A DNA stretch of 64,000 nucleotides, taken from NCBI RefSeq assembly GCF_900323545.1, contig NZ_OOHN01000008.1, forward strand, positions 2,056,609-2,120,608. Reading direction: 5' to 3'. Under the pieces are notes generated by a model. It had not been told where the DNA came from, searched no databases, and worked only from the letters and a program-made list of their open reading frames with translations. This stretch comes from Actinomyces sp. Marseille-P3109. GTDB lineage: Bacteria > Actinomycetota > Actinomycetes > Actinomycetales > Actinomycetaceae. Below are positions 24,896 through 33,536 of this stretch, one piece after another. Position 1 is the stretch's first letter; every line of letters begins with the position of its first letter. The position numbers were made by a program, and so were the translations under genes.

Positions 24896-26491
24896 TCAGT
24901 GGCGCTCGTGGACGACGACGCCGGAGACGTCGGCGTCCTCCAGGCGCACCGCGCGCGATCCGGAGACGATTCGGTGCCCCAGCCAGATGGCCCCGAAGAC
25001 CGGCAGGCCGATGTAGGAGGAGAGCACCTCCAGCAGCTGGCCCTTGAAGACCGCCTCGTAGTTCTGGCCCAGGATCACCAGGGCGCACAGGATGAAGGCC
25101 AGGACCGGCCCCAGCGGGAACCAGGGCGCCCGGTAGGGGAGGTCGGCCGGGTCATGGCCCTGGAGCACGTAGGCACGCCGGAAACGGAAGTGGCACACGG
25201 CGATCCCCAGCCACACGATGAAGCCGCACAGGGCGGAGACGTTGAGCAGCCAGGTGTAGGCGGTGTCCTGACCCACCACGGCGGTGAGGAAGCCGGCGGC
25301 GCCCACCAGCGCCGTCGCCCCCAGGGCCCGCACCGGGACCCCGTGGCGGTTGACGTAGGAGAACCATGCCGGCGCCTGTCCCTGCAGGGCCATCGAGTGC
25401 AGCATGCGGGTCGAGGCGTACAGGCCCGAGTTCCCGGCGCTGAGCACGGCGGTGAGGATGACCGCGTTCATCATGGCGGCCGCAATGCCGATCCCCGCCC
25501 GCTCGAAGACCAGGGTGAAGGGCGAGTAGGAGATGTCAGAGGTTTCCGAGCGCAGCAGGTTGGGATCGGTGTAGGGAACCAGGAAGCCGACCACGGCGAT
25601 CGCCCCGATGTAGAAGATCATGATCCGCCAGAACACCGTGTGGATCGCCTTGGGCACGTCGCGGCTCGGGTTGCGGGCCTCGCCGGCCGCCACGCCCACC
25701 AGCTCGGTGCCCTGGAAGGAGAACCCGGCCACCATGAACACCGACACGATCGCCAGCATCCCGCCGTGGAAGGGCGCGTCCCCGGTGGTCCAGTTGCCGA
25801 AGCCCGCGGGCCTGCCTCCGATGATGCCGGCGATCATGGCCACGCCCGCCATCAGGAAGACGATGACCGTGACCACCTTGATGGCCGACAGCCAGAACTC
25901 GCCCTCGCCGAAGGCCCTGGCGGACAGGGCGTTGAGCGTCGTCAGCAGCGCCAGGAACAGAGCCGCCCAGATCCACGAGGGCACCCCCGGCAGCCAGTAG
26001 GCCATGACGATCCCAGCGGCCACCAGCTCGGCCGCCACCGTGATCGCCCAGTTGAACCAGTAGTTCCAGCCCATGGCGAAGCCGAAGGAGGGGCTGACGA
26101 ACCGGGTGGCGTAGGTCTGGAAGGAGCCGGCCACCGGCATGTGCGCCGTCATCTCACCCAACGACTGCATGAGGAGGAGCACCATGAGGCCGATCGCCGT
26201 GTAAGCCACCAGAGCACCGCCCGGCCCGGCCGTGGATACCGTGGCACCCGAGGCCACGAACAGGCCCGTGCCGATGGCACCGCCGATGGCGATCATCTGC
26301 ATGTGCCGGTTGGTCAGGCTGCGCTGCAGCCCGCTCTCCTCCTCCAGGGCCTCGTTGGAGACCTGGGCGGAGGCGCCGGAGACCATCGCGTCTACAGGGT
26401 CATCGCTGCCAGCGCCGTCAGCGCCGGACCGCCCGCCAGGCCCGGCGGAAGGAGGGCTGCTGGGGGCCGACTCGTCATGGGAGTGTGTCAC
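24896..26491 (-). CDS. Amino-acid permease, LysP-like
   Basis: This 531-residue APC-superfamily transporter probably imports lysine with protons. A disordered, Ser/Gly-rich N-terminus of about 55 residues precedes SLTNRHMQMIAIGGAIGTGL, the glycine-rich first helix that binds the substrate backbone. Twelve membrane segments follow, including VAGSFQTYATRFVSPSFGFA and GWNYWFNWAITVAAELVAA, and FSFQGTELVGVAAGEARNP is in the sixth segment. These blocks closely match the LysP/AAT group. The specificity for lysine is inferred by similarity; arginine or histidine permeases look alike. The ATG at 26491 opens the hydrophilic leader. It shares its strand with ispH, 126 bp upstream. Confidence 0.87.
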   Translation of the reverse strand: MTHSHDESAPSSPPSAGPGGRSGADGAGSDDPVDAMVSGASAQVSNEALEEESGLQRSLTNRHMQMIAIGGAIGTGLFVASGATVSTAGPGGALVAYTAIGLMVLLLMQSLGEMTAHMPVAGSFQTYATRFVSPSFGFAMGWNYWFNWAITVAAELVAAGIVMAYWLPGVPSWIWAALFLALLTTLNALSARAFGEGEFWLSAIKVVTVIVFLMAGVAMIAGIIGGRPAGFGNWTTGDAPFHGGMLAIVSVFMVAGFSFQGTELVGVAAGEARNPSRDVPKAIHTVFWRIMIFYIGAIAVVGFLVPYTDPNLLRSETSDISYSPFTLVFERAGIGIAAAMMNAVILTAVLSAGNSGLYASTRMLHSMALQGQAPAWFSYVNRHGVPVRALGATALVGAAGFLTAVVGQDTAYTWLLNVSALCGFIVWLGIAVCHFRFRRAYVLQGHDPADLPYRAPWFPLGPVLAFILCALVILGQNYEAVFKGQLLEVLSSYIGLPVFGAIWLGHRIVSGSRAVRLEDADVSGVVVHERH

Positions 26492-26617
26492 GCGACCGAG
26501 GGTAATCGCTACGCGCGCAACCCGTCATTCACGTCCGGTCTGTCTGACGCGCCCCGATGTGTGCTGCCGGTCTCACGGGCTGCGCCGTCGGCGGCCTTCG
26601 CAGGAGCCCGTAGGGCG

Positions 26618-27685
26618 TCAGCAGGTGTGGTCGGCGGCCGGCTCGCGGCGCTTGTGGGGGCCGGGGCGCCCCGGGGCCGCCATGAGGTCGGCGCGCAGGT
26701 TCTTGGGCAGGGAGAAGGAGATCTTCTCCGTGGTGGTGCGCACCTCCTCGACGTCGTCGAACCCGAACTCGGCCAGGCGCTCGATGACCTCGCGCACCAG
26801 GATCTCCGGCACTGAGGCGCCCGAGGTCAGGCCGATCGTCTCGACGCCGTCGAGCCAGGCCGGGTCGATCTCACTGGCGAAGTCCACCCGGTGGGAGGCG
26901 CCGGCCCCGGCCTCCAGGGCCACCTCCTTGAGGCGCACCGAGTTGGAGGAGTTGCCCGAGCCGACGACGATCATGAGGTCCACCTGCGGGGCGATCTGCT
27001 TGACCGCGCCCTGACGGTTCTGGGTGGCGTAGCAGATGTCCTCGCCGGGCGGGTCGATCATCTCCGGGAAGCGCTCGCGCAGCAGGCGCACCGTCTCCAG
27101 GGTCTCGTCGACGCTCAGCGTGGTCTGGCTGATCCACACGACCTTGGAGGGGTCGCGCACCTCGACCTGGTCCACCTCGTGGGGGCCGTTGACCACCTGG
27201 ATGTGCTCGGGAGCCTCGCCCTGGGTGCCCTCGACCTCCTCGTGGCCGGTGTGGCCCACGAGGATGATGTCGTAGTCCTTGGAGGCGAAGCGCACCGCCT
27301 GCTTGTGCACCTTGGTCACCAGCGGGCAGGTCGCGTCGATCGTGGCCAGCCGGCGCTCGGCGGCCTCGGCGTGGACGGCCGGGGAGACGCCGTGGGCGGA
27401 GAAGACGACACGGGCGCCCACCGGCACCTCGTCGGTCTCCGAGACGAAGATGGCACCGCGCTTCGAGAGGGCGTCCACGACGAACTTGTTGTGGACGATC
27501 TCCTTGCGCACGTAGACCGGTGCCCCGTAGTGGGCCAGGGCCTGCTCGACGGCGTCGACGGCGCGGTCCACGCCGGCGCAGTAGCCGCGCGGGGCGGCCA
27601 AGAGGATCCGCTTGCCGCCCTTCGATGAGGGCGTGGCGGCGTCGGTGTGCTCGCTGGCGAGCTCAATGGTCGTCACGGCAACCAC
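26618..27685 (-). CDS. ispH: 4-hydroxy-3-methylbut-2-enyl diphosphate reductase
   Basis: This 355-residue IspH (LytB) protein carries out the last step of the non-mevalonate isoprenoid pathway, reducing HMBPP to IPP and DMAPP. Three cysteines for the iron-sulfur cluster are visible in [23 protein letters not shown] and [23 protein letters not shown] and [13 protein letters not shown] hold the conserved His residues, and the catalytic Glu and Thr-Gln motifs are present. GTG 27685 is chosen because a TACTGT box ends 6 nt before it, pointing to leaderless translation; GTG 27676 is an alternative. It is divergent from xseA. Confidence 0.96.
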   Translation of the reverse strand: MVAVTTIELASEHTDAATPSSKGGKRILLAAPRGYCAGVDRAVDAVEQALAHYGAPVYVRKEIVHNKFVVDALSKRGAIFVSETDEVPVGARVVFSAHGVSPAVHAEAAERRLATIDATCPLVTKVHKQAVRFASKDYDIILVGHTGHEEVEGTQGEAPEHIQVVNGPHEVDQVEVRDPSKVVWISQTTLSVDETLETVRLLRERFPEMIDPPGEDICYATQNRQGAVKQIAPQVDLMIVVGSGNSSNSVRLKEVALEAGAGASHRVDFASEIDPAWLDGVETIGLTSGASVPEILVREVIERLAEFGFDDVEEVRTTTEKISFSLPKNLRADLMAAPGRPGPHKRREPAADHTC

Positions 27686-27691
27686 TGTGCC

Positions 27692-27697
27692 ACAGTA
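27692..27697 (-). promoter_or_regulatory. Putative -10 box of ispH
   Basis: Minus-strand TACTGT lies 6 nt before GTG 27685 in the short ispH/xseA divergent interval. No ribosome site is seen. Confidence 0.45.
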
Positions 27698-27738
27698 GGA
27701 CCCAGGTCCCCAGTGGCGGACGTGGCACAGTGGTGCAT

Positions 27739-29091
27739 GTGACAGGCCAGAGCCCCACCCAGCCCAGCCCGCAGTCCTCCCCCGCCGGTGGTCCGGCACC
27801 CGCGCCCGACGTGGACGGGAGCCGCCGGGAGCTGGCGCCCCGAGCCAACCTCACCACCGCGGAGAACCCATGGCCGCTGCGACTGCTGTCCTCCAAGATC
27901 GACCAGTACGTCGCCCGCATGAGCCAGGTGTGGGTGGAGGGGCAGGTCATCCAGCTCAGCCGGCGCCCCGGCGCCGGCATGGCCTTCCTCACCCTGCGGG
28001 ACACGGACGCCGACGTGTCCATGTCGGTGGCCATCTACGCGCGCGTCCTCGACGCCGTCCTGGCCCGCACCGGCGCCGAGCTCAGTGAGGGAGCCCGCGT
28101 TGTCATCCGCGCCAAGCCCACCTTCTGGACCAAGCGGGGCTCCCTGCAGCTGCAGGCCGACGACATCCGGCCCGTCGGCGTCGGTGACCTGCTGGCCCGC
28201 ATCGAGCAGCTGCGCCGCATCCTGGCCGCCGAGGGCCTGTTCGACGCCGAGCGCAAGCGGCCCCTGCCCTTCCTGCCGCGCAAGGTGGGCCTCGTGTGCG
28301 GTCGGGAGGCGAAGGCCAAGGACGATGTCCTGGTCAACGCCCGCCTGCGCTGGCCCGGGCTGCCCTTCGAGGTCCGGGAGGTCGCCGTCCAGGGGGTGCG
28401 CGCCGTCGGCGAGGTCACCCGCGCCATCCAGGAGCTCGACGCCGACCCGGTGGTCGACGTCATCGTCGTGGCCCGCGGGGGCGGCGCCGTCGAGGACCTG
28501 CTGCCCTTCTCCGACGAGGGACTCGTACGCGCCGCGGCCGCCTGCCGCACGCCGTTGGTCTCGGCGATCGGCCACGAGACCGACTGCCCCCTGCTGGACC
28601 TGGTGGCCGACTACCGGGCCTCCACCCCCACCGATGCCGCCCGCCGGATCGTCCCCGATCTCGCCCAGGAGACCGTGGGCCTGGACTCGGCCCGCGAGCG
28701 CCTGCGCACCGTGCTGACCTCGCGCCTGGACGCCGAGCAGGCGGCCCTGGACCAGCTGCGGGCCCGGCCGGTCATGGCCGACCCCACCTCGATCGTGCGC
28801 GATCGGGTCATCGAGCTCGACCAGGCCCGCGACCGGATGCGCCGGGCCGTGGGCCACCGCCTGTCGCTGGCGGCCGCGGACCTGCGCGCCGACCACGCCC
28901 GCCTGACGGCCCTGTCGCCGCAAGGGGTCCTCGACCGCGGCTACACGATCCTGCGCACCCCCGGCGGGAAGGTCATCACCAGCGCCGAGGACGTCAAGAA
29001 GGGCGATCTCATCGAGGGGGTCCTGGCCCAGGGCCGACTCGTCGCCCAGGTCGTCGGCGCCACCAGGCCCCGGCCGGCGAATATCGACTGA
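27739..29091 (+). CDS. xseA: Exodeoxyribonuclease VII large subunit
   Basis: This 450-residue subunit acts with XseB to degrade single-stranded DNA. It has an N-terminal OB fold ([45 protein letters not shown]), then the nuclease core with [60 protein letters not shown] and [21 protein letters not shown] helical coiled region (about 310-410) and the terminal LDRGYTIL complete the family pattern. The first codon is uncertain: GTG at 27730, 27733 or 27739 are all in frame, and I use 27739. xseB lies 2.7 kb downstream with an MFS/regulator pair in between. Tandem ATATCGACTG copies surround the stop codon. Confidence 0.95.
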   Translation: MTGQSPTQPSPQSSPAGGPAPAPDVDGSRRELAPRANLTTAENPWPLRLLSSKIDQYVARMSQVWVEGQVIQLSRRPGAGMAFLTLRDTDADVSMSVAIYARVLDAVLARTGAELSEGARVVIRAKPTFWTKRGSLQLQADDIRPVGVGDLLARIEQLRRILAAEGLFDAERKRPLPFLPRKVGLVCGREAKAKDDVLVNARLRWPGLPFEVREVAVQGVRAVGEVTRAIQELDADPVVDVIVVARGGGAVEDLLPFSDEGLVRAAAACRTPLVSAIGHETDCPLLDLVADYRASTPTDAARRIVPDLAQETVGLDSARERLRTVLTSRLDAEQAALDQLRARPVMADPTSIVRDRVIELDQARDRMRRAVGHRLSLAAADLRADHARLTALSPQGVLDRGYTILRTPGGKVITSAEDVKKGDLIEGVLAQGRLVAQVVGATRPRPANID

Positions 29092-29235
29092 TATCGACTG
29101 AGTAGCGACTGAGCACCGGGCGGGTACCGAGCGGGCACCGTTCCGCCGCCAACCGCGCCCCGGGGAGGTCAGGCGGTCGTACCCGGCGGCAACCTGGCGG
29201 ACGCACCTTGCGGCGCGCGGCCGGCGCCTCAAGGG

Positions 29236-30630
29236 TCAGTCGTCGAGGCCTGTGGTGCCTCCACGCGCCTCGGGGCGACCGGTCGCCCCGAGGACGACAA
29301 CGGCGACGGGGATCGCTGCCACCGCGAAGACGGCCGAGGCGCCGGCCACCGCCCGATGGAATCCGGTCAGGAAGTCGCCTGAGGCGATCAGGCTGCCAAG
29401 GACCGCCACGCCCATGACGCTGCCGGTCTGCCGGGCCGCGTTGATGACACTTCCGGCGACTCCGGTGTACCCCGCCGGTGCGGAGGCGACGGCGGCCGCT
29501 GTCGCGGCCGGCATGGTCAGTGCCGTTCCGAAACCGCCCAGGAAGGTCAGGGCCGCGAGGACCGGGTACGGCGTCGACGCCGTGGCGAGGAGGAGTCCGC
29601 AGAAGCCGGCCGCCCCGGTGAGCAGGCCCGTCAGCATCGTGGGGAACGCCCCGATCCTGGCGGTCATCCTGCCTCCCATCGGGGAGGCGACGACGGCGCT
29701 GCACGCCTGCGGCGCCAGGGCCAGGCCGGCGAGCCAGGGCGAGTAGCCCAGGTAGCGCTGCAGGAACAGGGCCAGGACGAAGAGCTGGCCGAAGAAGCCG
29801 GTGTTGAGCGCGAACCCGACCGCAGCGGCCACGGCGAAGCGCGGCCGGGAGAACACCGCTACCGGAAGCATCGGTCGTCCCGCGGTGCGCTCGACCAGGA
29901 CGAAGACCACCAGCAGGCTCAGTCCGGCGAGGGCCGAGGCGGCAACGTGCGGGCTCCACCCGTACTCGCCCGCGGTGATGATCCCGTAGGTGGCGGCGGC
30001 GAGCCCGACGACCGAGAGGATCTGCCCGGGCAGGTCGCCGCCTCCGCGTCGTCGCAGCGACCGCGCCTCCGGCTCGGGCAGGCCGCGGGCGGTGAGCCAC
30101 ATGCCGACCGCGACGAGGGGCAGGTTCATCCAGAACACGAACCGCCAACCGGTCCAGGTCACGAGCAGTCCCCCGGCCACCGGACCGACGGCCGCGGCGA
30201 TGCCACCGGCTCCTCCCCACAGGCCGATGGCTCGGGCCCGGTCGGCGGGGCGATCATGGACGAGGGATAGTATCGCCAGGGAGGCCGGGACGATGGCTGC
30301 GGCCCCGACGCCCTGCAGCGCCCGGAAGGCGATGAGCGCCCCGCTGCTGGGGGCCAGGGCGCAGGCCGCCGACAGCAGGCCGAAGACCGCCAGGCCGAGC
30401 AGGTGGACGCCTCTGGCGCCCATCCGGTCGCAGGCCGCCCCTGCCGACAGCTGCAGGGCGGCGAAGGTGAGGGCGTAGGCGTCGACGACCCACTGCAGGG
30501 AGGCGACCGGAGCGCCCAGGTCCGCGCCGATCCGGGACAGTGCCACGTTGACGACCGTCGTGTCGAGCATGACGATGAAGAATCCGAGCAGCGCCGCGAT
30601 GAGCGCGCCGCGCCGTCGGTAGCCGCCCAT
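29236..30630 (-). CDS. MFS drug-type exporter (DHA2-like, 14 helices)
   Basis: This 464-residue major facilitator resembles the EmrB/QacA drug:proton antiporters. MLDTTVVNVALSRIGADLGA is the DHA2 motif in helix 1, followed by LQWVVDAYALTFAALQLSAG, the motif-A loop DRMGARGVHLLGL, and RALQGVGAAAIVPASLAIL in helix 4 (motif C-like GPVAGGLLV later). About 14 hydrophobic segments are countable. AAAGGGGA precedes ATG 30630. It is transcribed away from the regulator at 30754, with a palindromic site between them, so it is probably repressed by that protein. The exported compound is unknown. Confidence 0.88.
   Translation of the reverse strand: MGGYRRRGALIAALLGFFIVMLDTTVVNVALSRIGADLGAPVASLQWVVDAYALTFAALQLSAGAACDRMGARGVHLLGLAVFGLLSAACALAPSSGALIAFRALQGVGAAAIVPASLAILSLVHDRPADRARAIGLWGGAGGIAAAVGPVAGGLLVTWTGWRFVFWMNLPLVAVGMWLTARGLPEPEARSLRRRGGGDLPGQILSVVGLAAATYGIITAGEYGWSPHVAASALAGLSLLVVFVLVERTAGRPMLPVAVFSRPRFAVAAAVGFALNTGFFGQLFVLALFLQRYLGYSPWLAGLALAPQACSAVVASPMGGRMTARIGAFPTMLTGLLTGAAGFCGLLLATASTPYPVLAALTFLGGFGTALTMPAATAAAVASAPAGYTGVAGSVINAARQTGSVMGVAVLGSLIASGDFLTGFHRAVAGASAVFAVAAIPVAVVVLGATGRPEARGGTTGLDD
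29268..29293. repeat. 26-bp perfect palindrome in the 3' end of the MFS gene
   Basis: CCTCGGGGCGACC (29268-29280) is directly followed by its exact complement GGTCGCCCCGAGG (29281-29293). It encodes part of the charged C-terminus and may double as a terminator stem. Confidence 0.7.
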
Positions 30631-30712
30631 GAGGGTCCCCTTTCCGTGCCGTCCCTGCTTGTTGGTCGTTGCGCCGGTTGCTGCCGGTCACCGGCAGGCT
30701 AGAGCGGGCCTT

Positions 30713-30730
30713 GTTCGGTCCAGACCGAAC
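30713..30730. promoter_or_regulatory. Palindromic operator between the exporter and its regulator
   Basis: GTTCGGT-CCAG-ACCGAAC is a perfect 7-4-7 inverted repeat in the divergent interval. It ends 11 bp before the CATACT box of the regulator, overlapping its -35 region, and lies 83 bp from the exporter start, so a bound regulator could control both. Confidence 0.7.
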
Positions 30731-30741
30731 CGGTGCGGGCG

Positions 30742-30747
30742 CATACT
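30742..30747 (+). promoter_or_regulatory. Putative -10 box of the regulator gene
   Basis: CATACT ends 6 nt before ATG 30754. No ribosome site is present, which suggests a leaderless mRNA. Confidence 0.45.
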
Positions 30748-30753
30748 GGCCGC

Positions 30754-31491
30754 ATGTCTCGGATGCCCGATCGCCTCTTCCCTGAGGCGGTCCCCGACGT
30801 CGCCGGCACGGCGGCGGCGCTGGCCGACCCGTCGCGGGCGGCCATGTGCGCGGCGCTCATGGACGGTCGCGCCTGGACGGTGGGCGAGCTCGGCTCGTAC
30901 GCCGGGATCGCGCGGTCGACGGCCAGCGAGCATGTCGACGTGCTGGCGGAGCGTGGCCTCGTCACGAGGATCCGCCAGGGGCGTCACTGCTACGTCGTGC
31001 TCTCAGGGCCCGAGGCGGCTCGGGTCATCGAGGCCATGGGGGTGATGGCGGCCTCGACGCTGCCCACGGCTCGTAGCCTCAACGCGTGGACGGCGAACAG
31101 GCGACTGCTCGCGGCCCGTACCTGCTACCGGCACCTGGCCGGGCGACTCGGTGTGGGGCTGGCCGAGCAGCTCCGGGAGTGCGGCTACCTGGATTCCTTG
31201 TGGCAGCTGACCGCCCCCGGGAAAGCCCTCCTGATCGGCTGGGGTCTGTCGGAGCCGCCTCGCGCTCCCGGGGAGGCGTGCATGGACTCCACTGAACGAC
31301 GGTTCCATCTCGGTGGCCGGTTGGGGACGGCAGTGACCGAAGTGCTCTTCCGCCGCGACTGGATCGCGCACATCGAACGGACCAGGGCGGTCAAGGTCAC
31401 CGAGGCCGGCCGCGAGGCACTGGCGCAGGCAGGTTTGGAGGGAGTGCTGACACACCTTGATGAGGCGACCCCCAACGACGCAGCAGGGTAG
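30754..31491 (+). CDS. ArsR-type helix-turn-helix regulator
   Basis: This 245-residue protein has a winged helix-turn-helix at the start: ALADPSRAAMCAALMDGRAW, TVGELGSYAGIARSTASEHV and LAERGLVTRIRQGRHCYVVL, the ArsR order with the recognition helix in the second piece. No ArsR metal-binding cysteine box (ELCVCDL-type) is seen. The longer C-terminal half (about 105-245), with two Cys (RTCYRH, GEACMD), probably binds a ligand. It is divergent from the MFS exporter with a perfect palindrome between them, so self- and exporter-repression is likely. Confidence 0.82.
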   Translation: MSRMPDRLFPEAVPDVAGTAAALADPSRAAMCAALMDGRAWTVGELGSYAGIARSTASEHVDVLAERGLVTRIRQGRHCYVVLSGPEAARVIEAMGVMAASTLPTARSLNAWTANRRLLAARTCYRHLAGRLGVGLAEQLRECGYLDSLWQLTAPGKALLIGWGLSEPPRAPGEACMDSTERRFHLGGRLGTAVTEVLFRRDWIAHIERTRAVKVTEAGREALAQAGLEGVLTHLDEATPNDAAG

Positions 31492-31565
31492 AAGTAGAGG
31501 CCTGACGCATCGGTGCTCTTCGACCGGAACCAGCAGGAGTCAGGAGAGACTCAGGTCGGGATTTT

Positions 31566-31684
31566 GTCCATACGGGACGACTTTGGAGCCTCCACAACCA
31601 GTCGACACCGCACCAAAACGCTCTGGCCAGCACAGATGCGAACGCCACTGAGACGAAGCACCGTCAAAGTCGTCCCTTGTGGAC
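31566..31684. repeat. 119-bp element with 20-bp terminal inverted repeats
   Basis: GTCCATACGGGACGACTTTG (31566-31585) is matched at 18 of 20 positions by the complement of 31665-31684. The interior has no coding sequence. It sits between the regulator and xseB. Its form (about 120 bp, GTCCA ends) resembles the element at 56598-56721. Confidence 0.7.
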
Positions 31685-31759
31685 ACTTTTACCCTGCGGG
31701 CACCCCTCAGACCGTCCAGCCCGCTCTGCTCGTGGCCCGGCCCGTGCGAGAATCGAGGA

Positions 31760-32110
31760 GTGAGCTCCGAGATGAACCCCGGCCCATACTCCGACCAGTA
31801 CCCAGACGAGTACTCACCCCAGAACAGCCCCTACTCAGCATCCTCAGCGCCCTCAGGGTCTTCAGCGTCGTCGGCACCCTCCGCCAACGGTGCCTCCGGC
31901 GCCAACGAGGACGTGGCCTCGCTCAGCTACGAGCGGGCCCGCGAGGAGCTGGTGGCCGTCGTGCAGCGCCTCGAGGCGGGTTCCGTCCCCCTGGAGGACT
32001 CCCTGGCCCTGTGGGAGCGCGGCGAGGCCCTGGCCCAGCGCTGCCAGACCTGGCTCGATGAGGCCCGCGCCCGCCTGGCCGCGGTCGCACAGGACGACTC
32101 CGAGGACTGA
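31760..32110 (+). CDS. xseB: Exodeoxyribonuclease VII small subunit
   Basis: The small subunit stabilises XseA. The conserved domain is confined to the last 65 residues: LSYERAREELVAVVQRLEAG, SVPLEDSLALWERGEALAQR and CQTWLDEARARLAAV, a two-helix hairpin typical of XseB. The first 50 residues are Pro/Ser/Tyr-rich and probably disordered. The start is uncertain: GTG 31760 (used here) or ATG 31772 with GAGGAG 11 nt upstream. Its usual neighbour xseA is 2.7 kb away. A hairpin follows the stop. Confidence 0.9.
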   Translation: MSSEMNPGPYSDQYPDEYSPQNSPYSASSAPSGSSASSAPSANGASGANEDVASLSYERAREELVAVVQRLEAGSVPLEDSLALWERGEALAQRCQTWLDEARARLAAVAQDDSED

Positions 32111-32126
32111 CGGTCCGGCTCCCACG

Positions 32127-32157
32127 CGTGTCCACGATCCACGAGGTCGTGGACACG
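32127..32157 (+). terminator. Hairpin after xseB
   Basis: CGTGTCCACGA and TCGTGGACACG pair perfectly over 11 bp with a 9-nt loop, 16 nt after the stop. Confidence 0.75.
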
Positions 32158-32221
32158 AGGTGGGGAAGTGAGGCGGCGAGGTCGAGCGGTACTGACCTGC
32201 TCGCCGCGCGGCACGGGTCGG

Positions 32222-32322
32222 GGACGTACTTTCCGCACGAGGACTGCGTTTTGCCCTAGATGACTGGGGTCAGGTCGTCACCATCCTGGATAAAAGTACG
32301 TCCTCATTCTTATTCGCCGCGA
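32222..32322. repeat. 101-bp interleaved inverted-repeat element, copy 1
   Basis: GGACGTACTT (32222-32231) pairs with AAGTACGTCC (32294-32303), spanning 82 bp. GGACTGCGTT begins 19 bp into the element (32241). The partner of this second arm, expected at 32313-32322, has decayed. The 43-nt core contains GATGACTGGGGTCAGG, shared with the other copies. The element lies between xseB and the kinase gene; the rest of the 458-bp interval shows only promoter-like sequence. Confidence 0.8.
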
Positions 32323-32568
32323 AGGCTTCGCCGCCGCCTTTGCTGCAGATGTGGACATCATTGAGTGAGACGCGCCCTGAGGACGGCGCCGGATCGGTAG
32401 TCTGTGAGCGTTCACCCTCCGGCCCCACTCATCGACCAGCCGCCGGCCGACCACGGGGAGCTTCGCGCCGCCGCGTCCCTCCCGCCCGGCTCACCGCCCT
32501 TGTCATCCCGCTCCGTCTCACCTCAGCCCACATCCTCCGGACCCCGGTCCCGCACAAAGGAGTCACCC

Positions 32569-33510
32569 ATGACCGCACCTGGCCGCCAAGGATCCGCCCT
32601 CGTCATCGGCGAGGCCCTGGTCGACGTCGTCATCCACCCCGGGCAGGAGCCCGTGGACATCCCCGGCGGCTCGCCCGCCAACGTCGCCCTGGGCCTGGCG
32701 CGCCTGGGCCGCGACGCCGAGCTGCACTGCTGGATCGGCACCGATGAGCGCGGCAAGGCCGTGCGCGCCCACCTGGAGGCCTCCGGGGTTCGCCTGGCTC
32801 CGGGCGCCGACGGCGCCGAGCGCACCTCCACGGCGCAGGCCACGATCGGCGAGGACCGCGCCGCCACCTACCTCTTCGACCTGGACTGGAACCCGCCGCG
32901 CCCCGTCCTGGCCGACGGGGAGACGCCGCTGCTGGTGCACACCGGCTCGATCGCGGCCATCCTGGCCCCTGGCGCCGCCACCGTGGAGCAGGTGCTGCGC
33001 GAGACCCGCTCCACCTCCACCATCGCCTACGACCCCAACGCCCGCCCCCAGCTCATGGGCGAGCCCGAGGACGCGCGCGAGATCGTCGAGCGCCTGGTGG
33101 CCCTGTCCGACCTGGTCAAGTGCTCGGACGAGGACATCGCCTGGCTCTACGGCGAGGACGCGGACCTGGAGACGGTGCTGCGCTCCTGGCTGGAGTCGGG
33201 CGCGGCCGTCGTGGTCGTCACGCGCGGCAAGCACGGGGCGCTGGCCCTGTCCGCCTCCGGGGCCCGGGTGGAGGTGCCCGCCGACCCGAGCGTCGTCGTG
33301 GCCGACACGGTCGGCGCCGGCGACTCCTTCATGGGCGGCCTGGAGGACGCCCTGTGGAGCGAGGACCTCGTGGGCGCGGACCGGCGCGAGGCTCTGCGCG
33401 CGGTGGACACCGAGACCCTGGAGCGGATCGTGCGTCACGCCGCGGCCATCGCTGACATCACGGTCTCCCGGGCCGGGGCCAACCCTCCCACCCGCGACGA
33501 GTTGGCCTGA
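32569..33510 (+). CDS. PfkB-family carbohydrate kinase (fructokinase-like)
   Basis: This 313-residue ribokinase/PfkB-family sugar kinase opens with ALVIGEALVDVVIHPGQEPV and DIPGGSPANVALGLARLGRD, the sugar-binding GG motif. It continues through YDPNARPQLM and reaches the ATP site AADTVGAGDSFMGG-type sequence (VVADTVGAGDSFMGGLEDAL), in which the Asp of GAGD is the catalytic base. The pattern fits fructokinases more than ribokinase or adenosine kinase, but the substrate is not certain. AAAGGAG precedes ATG 32569. It stands alone, with the AEC transporter converging from the right. Confidence 0.9.
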   Translation: MTAPGRQGSALVIGEALVDVVIHPGQEPVDIPGGSPANVALGLARLGRDAELHCWIGTDERGKAVRAHLEASGVRLAPGADGAERTSTAQATIGEDRAATYLFDLDWNPPRPVLADGETPLLVHTGSIAAILAPGAATVEQVLRETRSTSTIAYDPNARPQLMGEPEDAREIVERLVALSDLVKCSDEDIAWLYGEDADLETVLRSWLESGAAVVVVTRGKHGALALSASGARVEVPADPSVVVADTVGAGDSFMGGLEDALWSEDLVGADRREALRAVDTETLERIVRHAAAIADITVSRAGANPPTRDELA

Positions 33511-33536
33511 GCCGACGGTTCTGCCGGCCGCCGCGG

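Noticed and set aside
24860..26815. 651-codon plus-strand frame opposite the LysP-like permease
   Set aside because: Mirror-frame artefact of GC-rich coding DNA; the minus-strand product has complete transporter motifs.
27673..29232. 519-codon minus-strand frame opposite xseA
   Set aside because: xseA on the plus strand has all family blocks; the opposite frame is repetitive Gly/Val/Asp sequence.
29268..29293. Operator for the MFS gene
   Set aside because: The palindrome lies inside the 3' coding end, far from the promoter; a terminator or coincidental structure is more likely.
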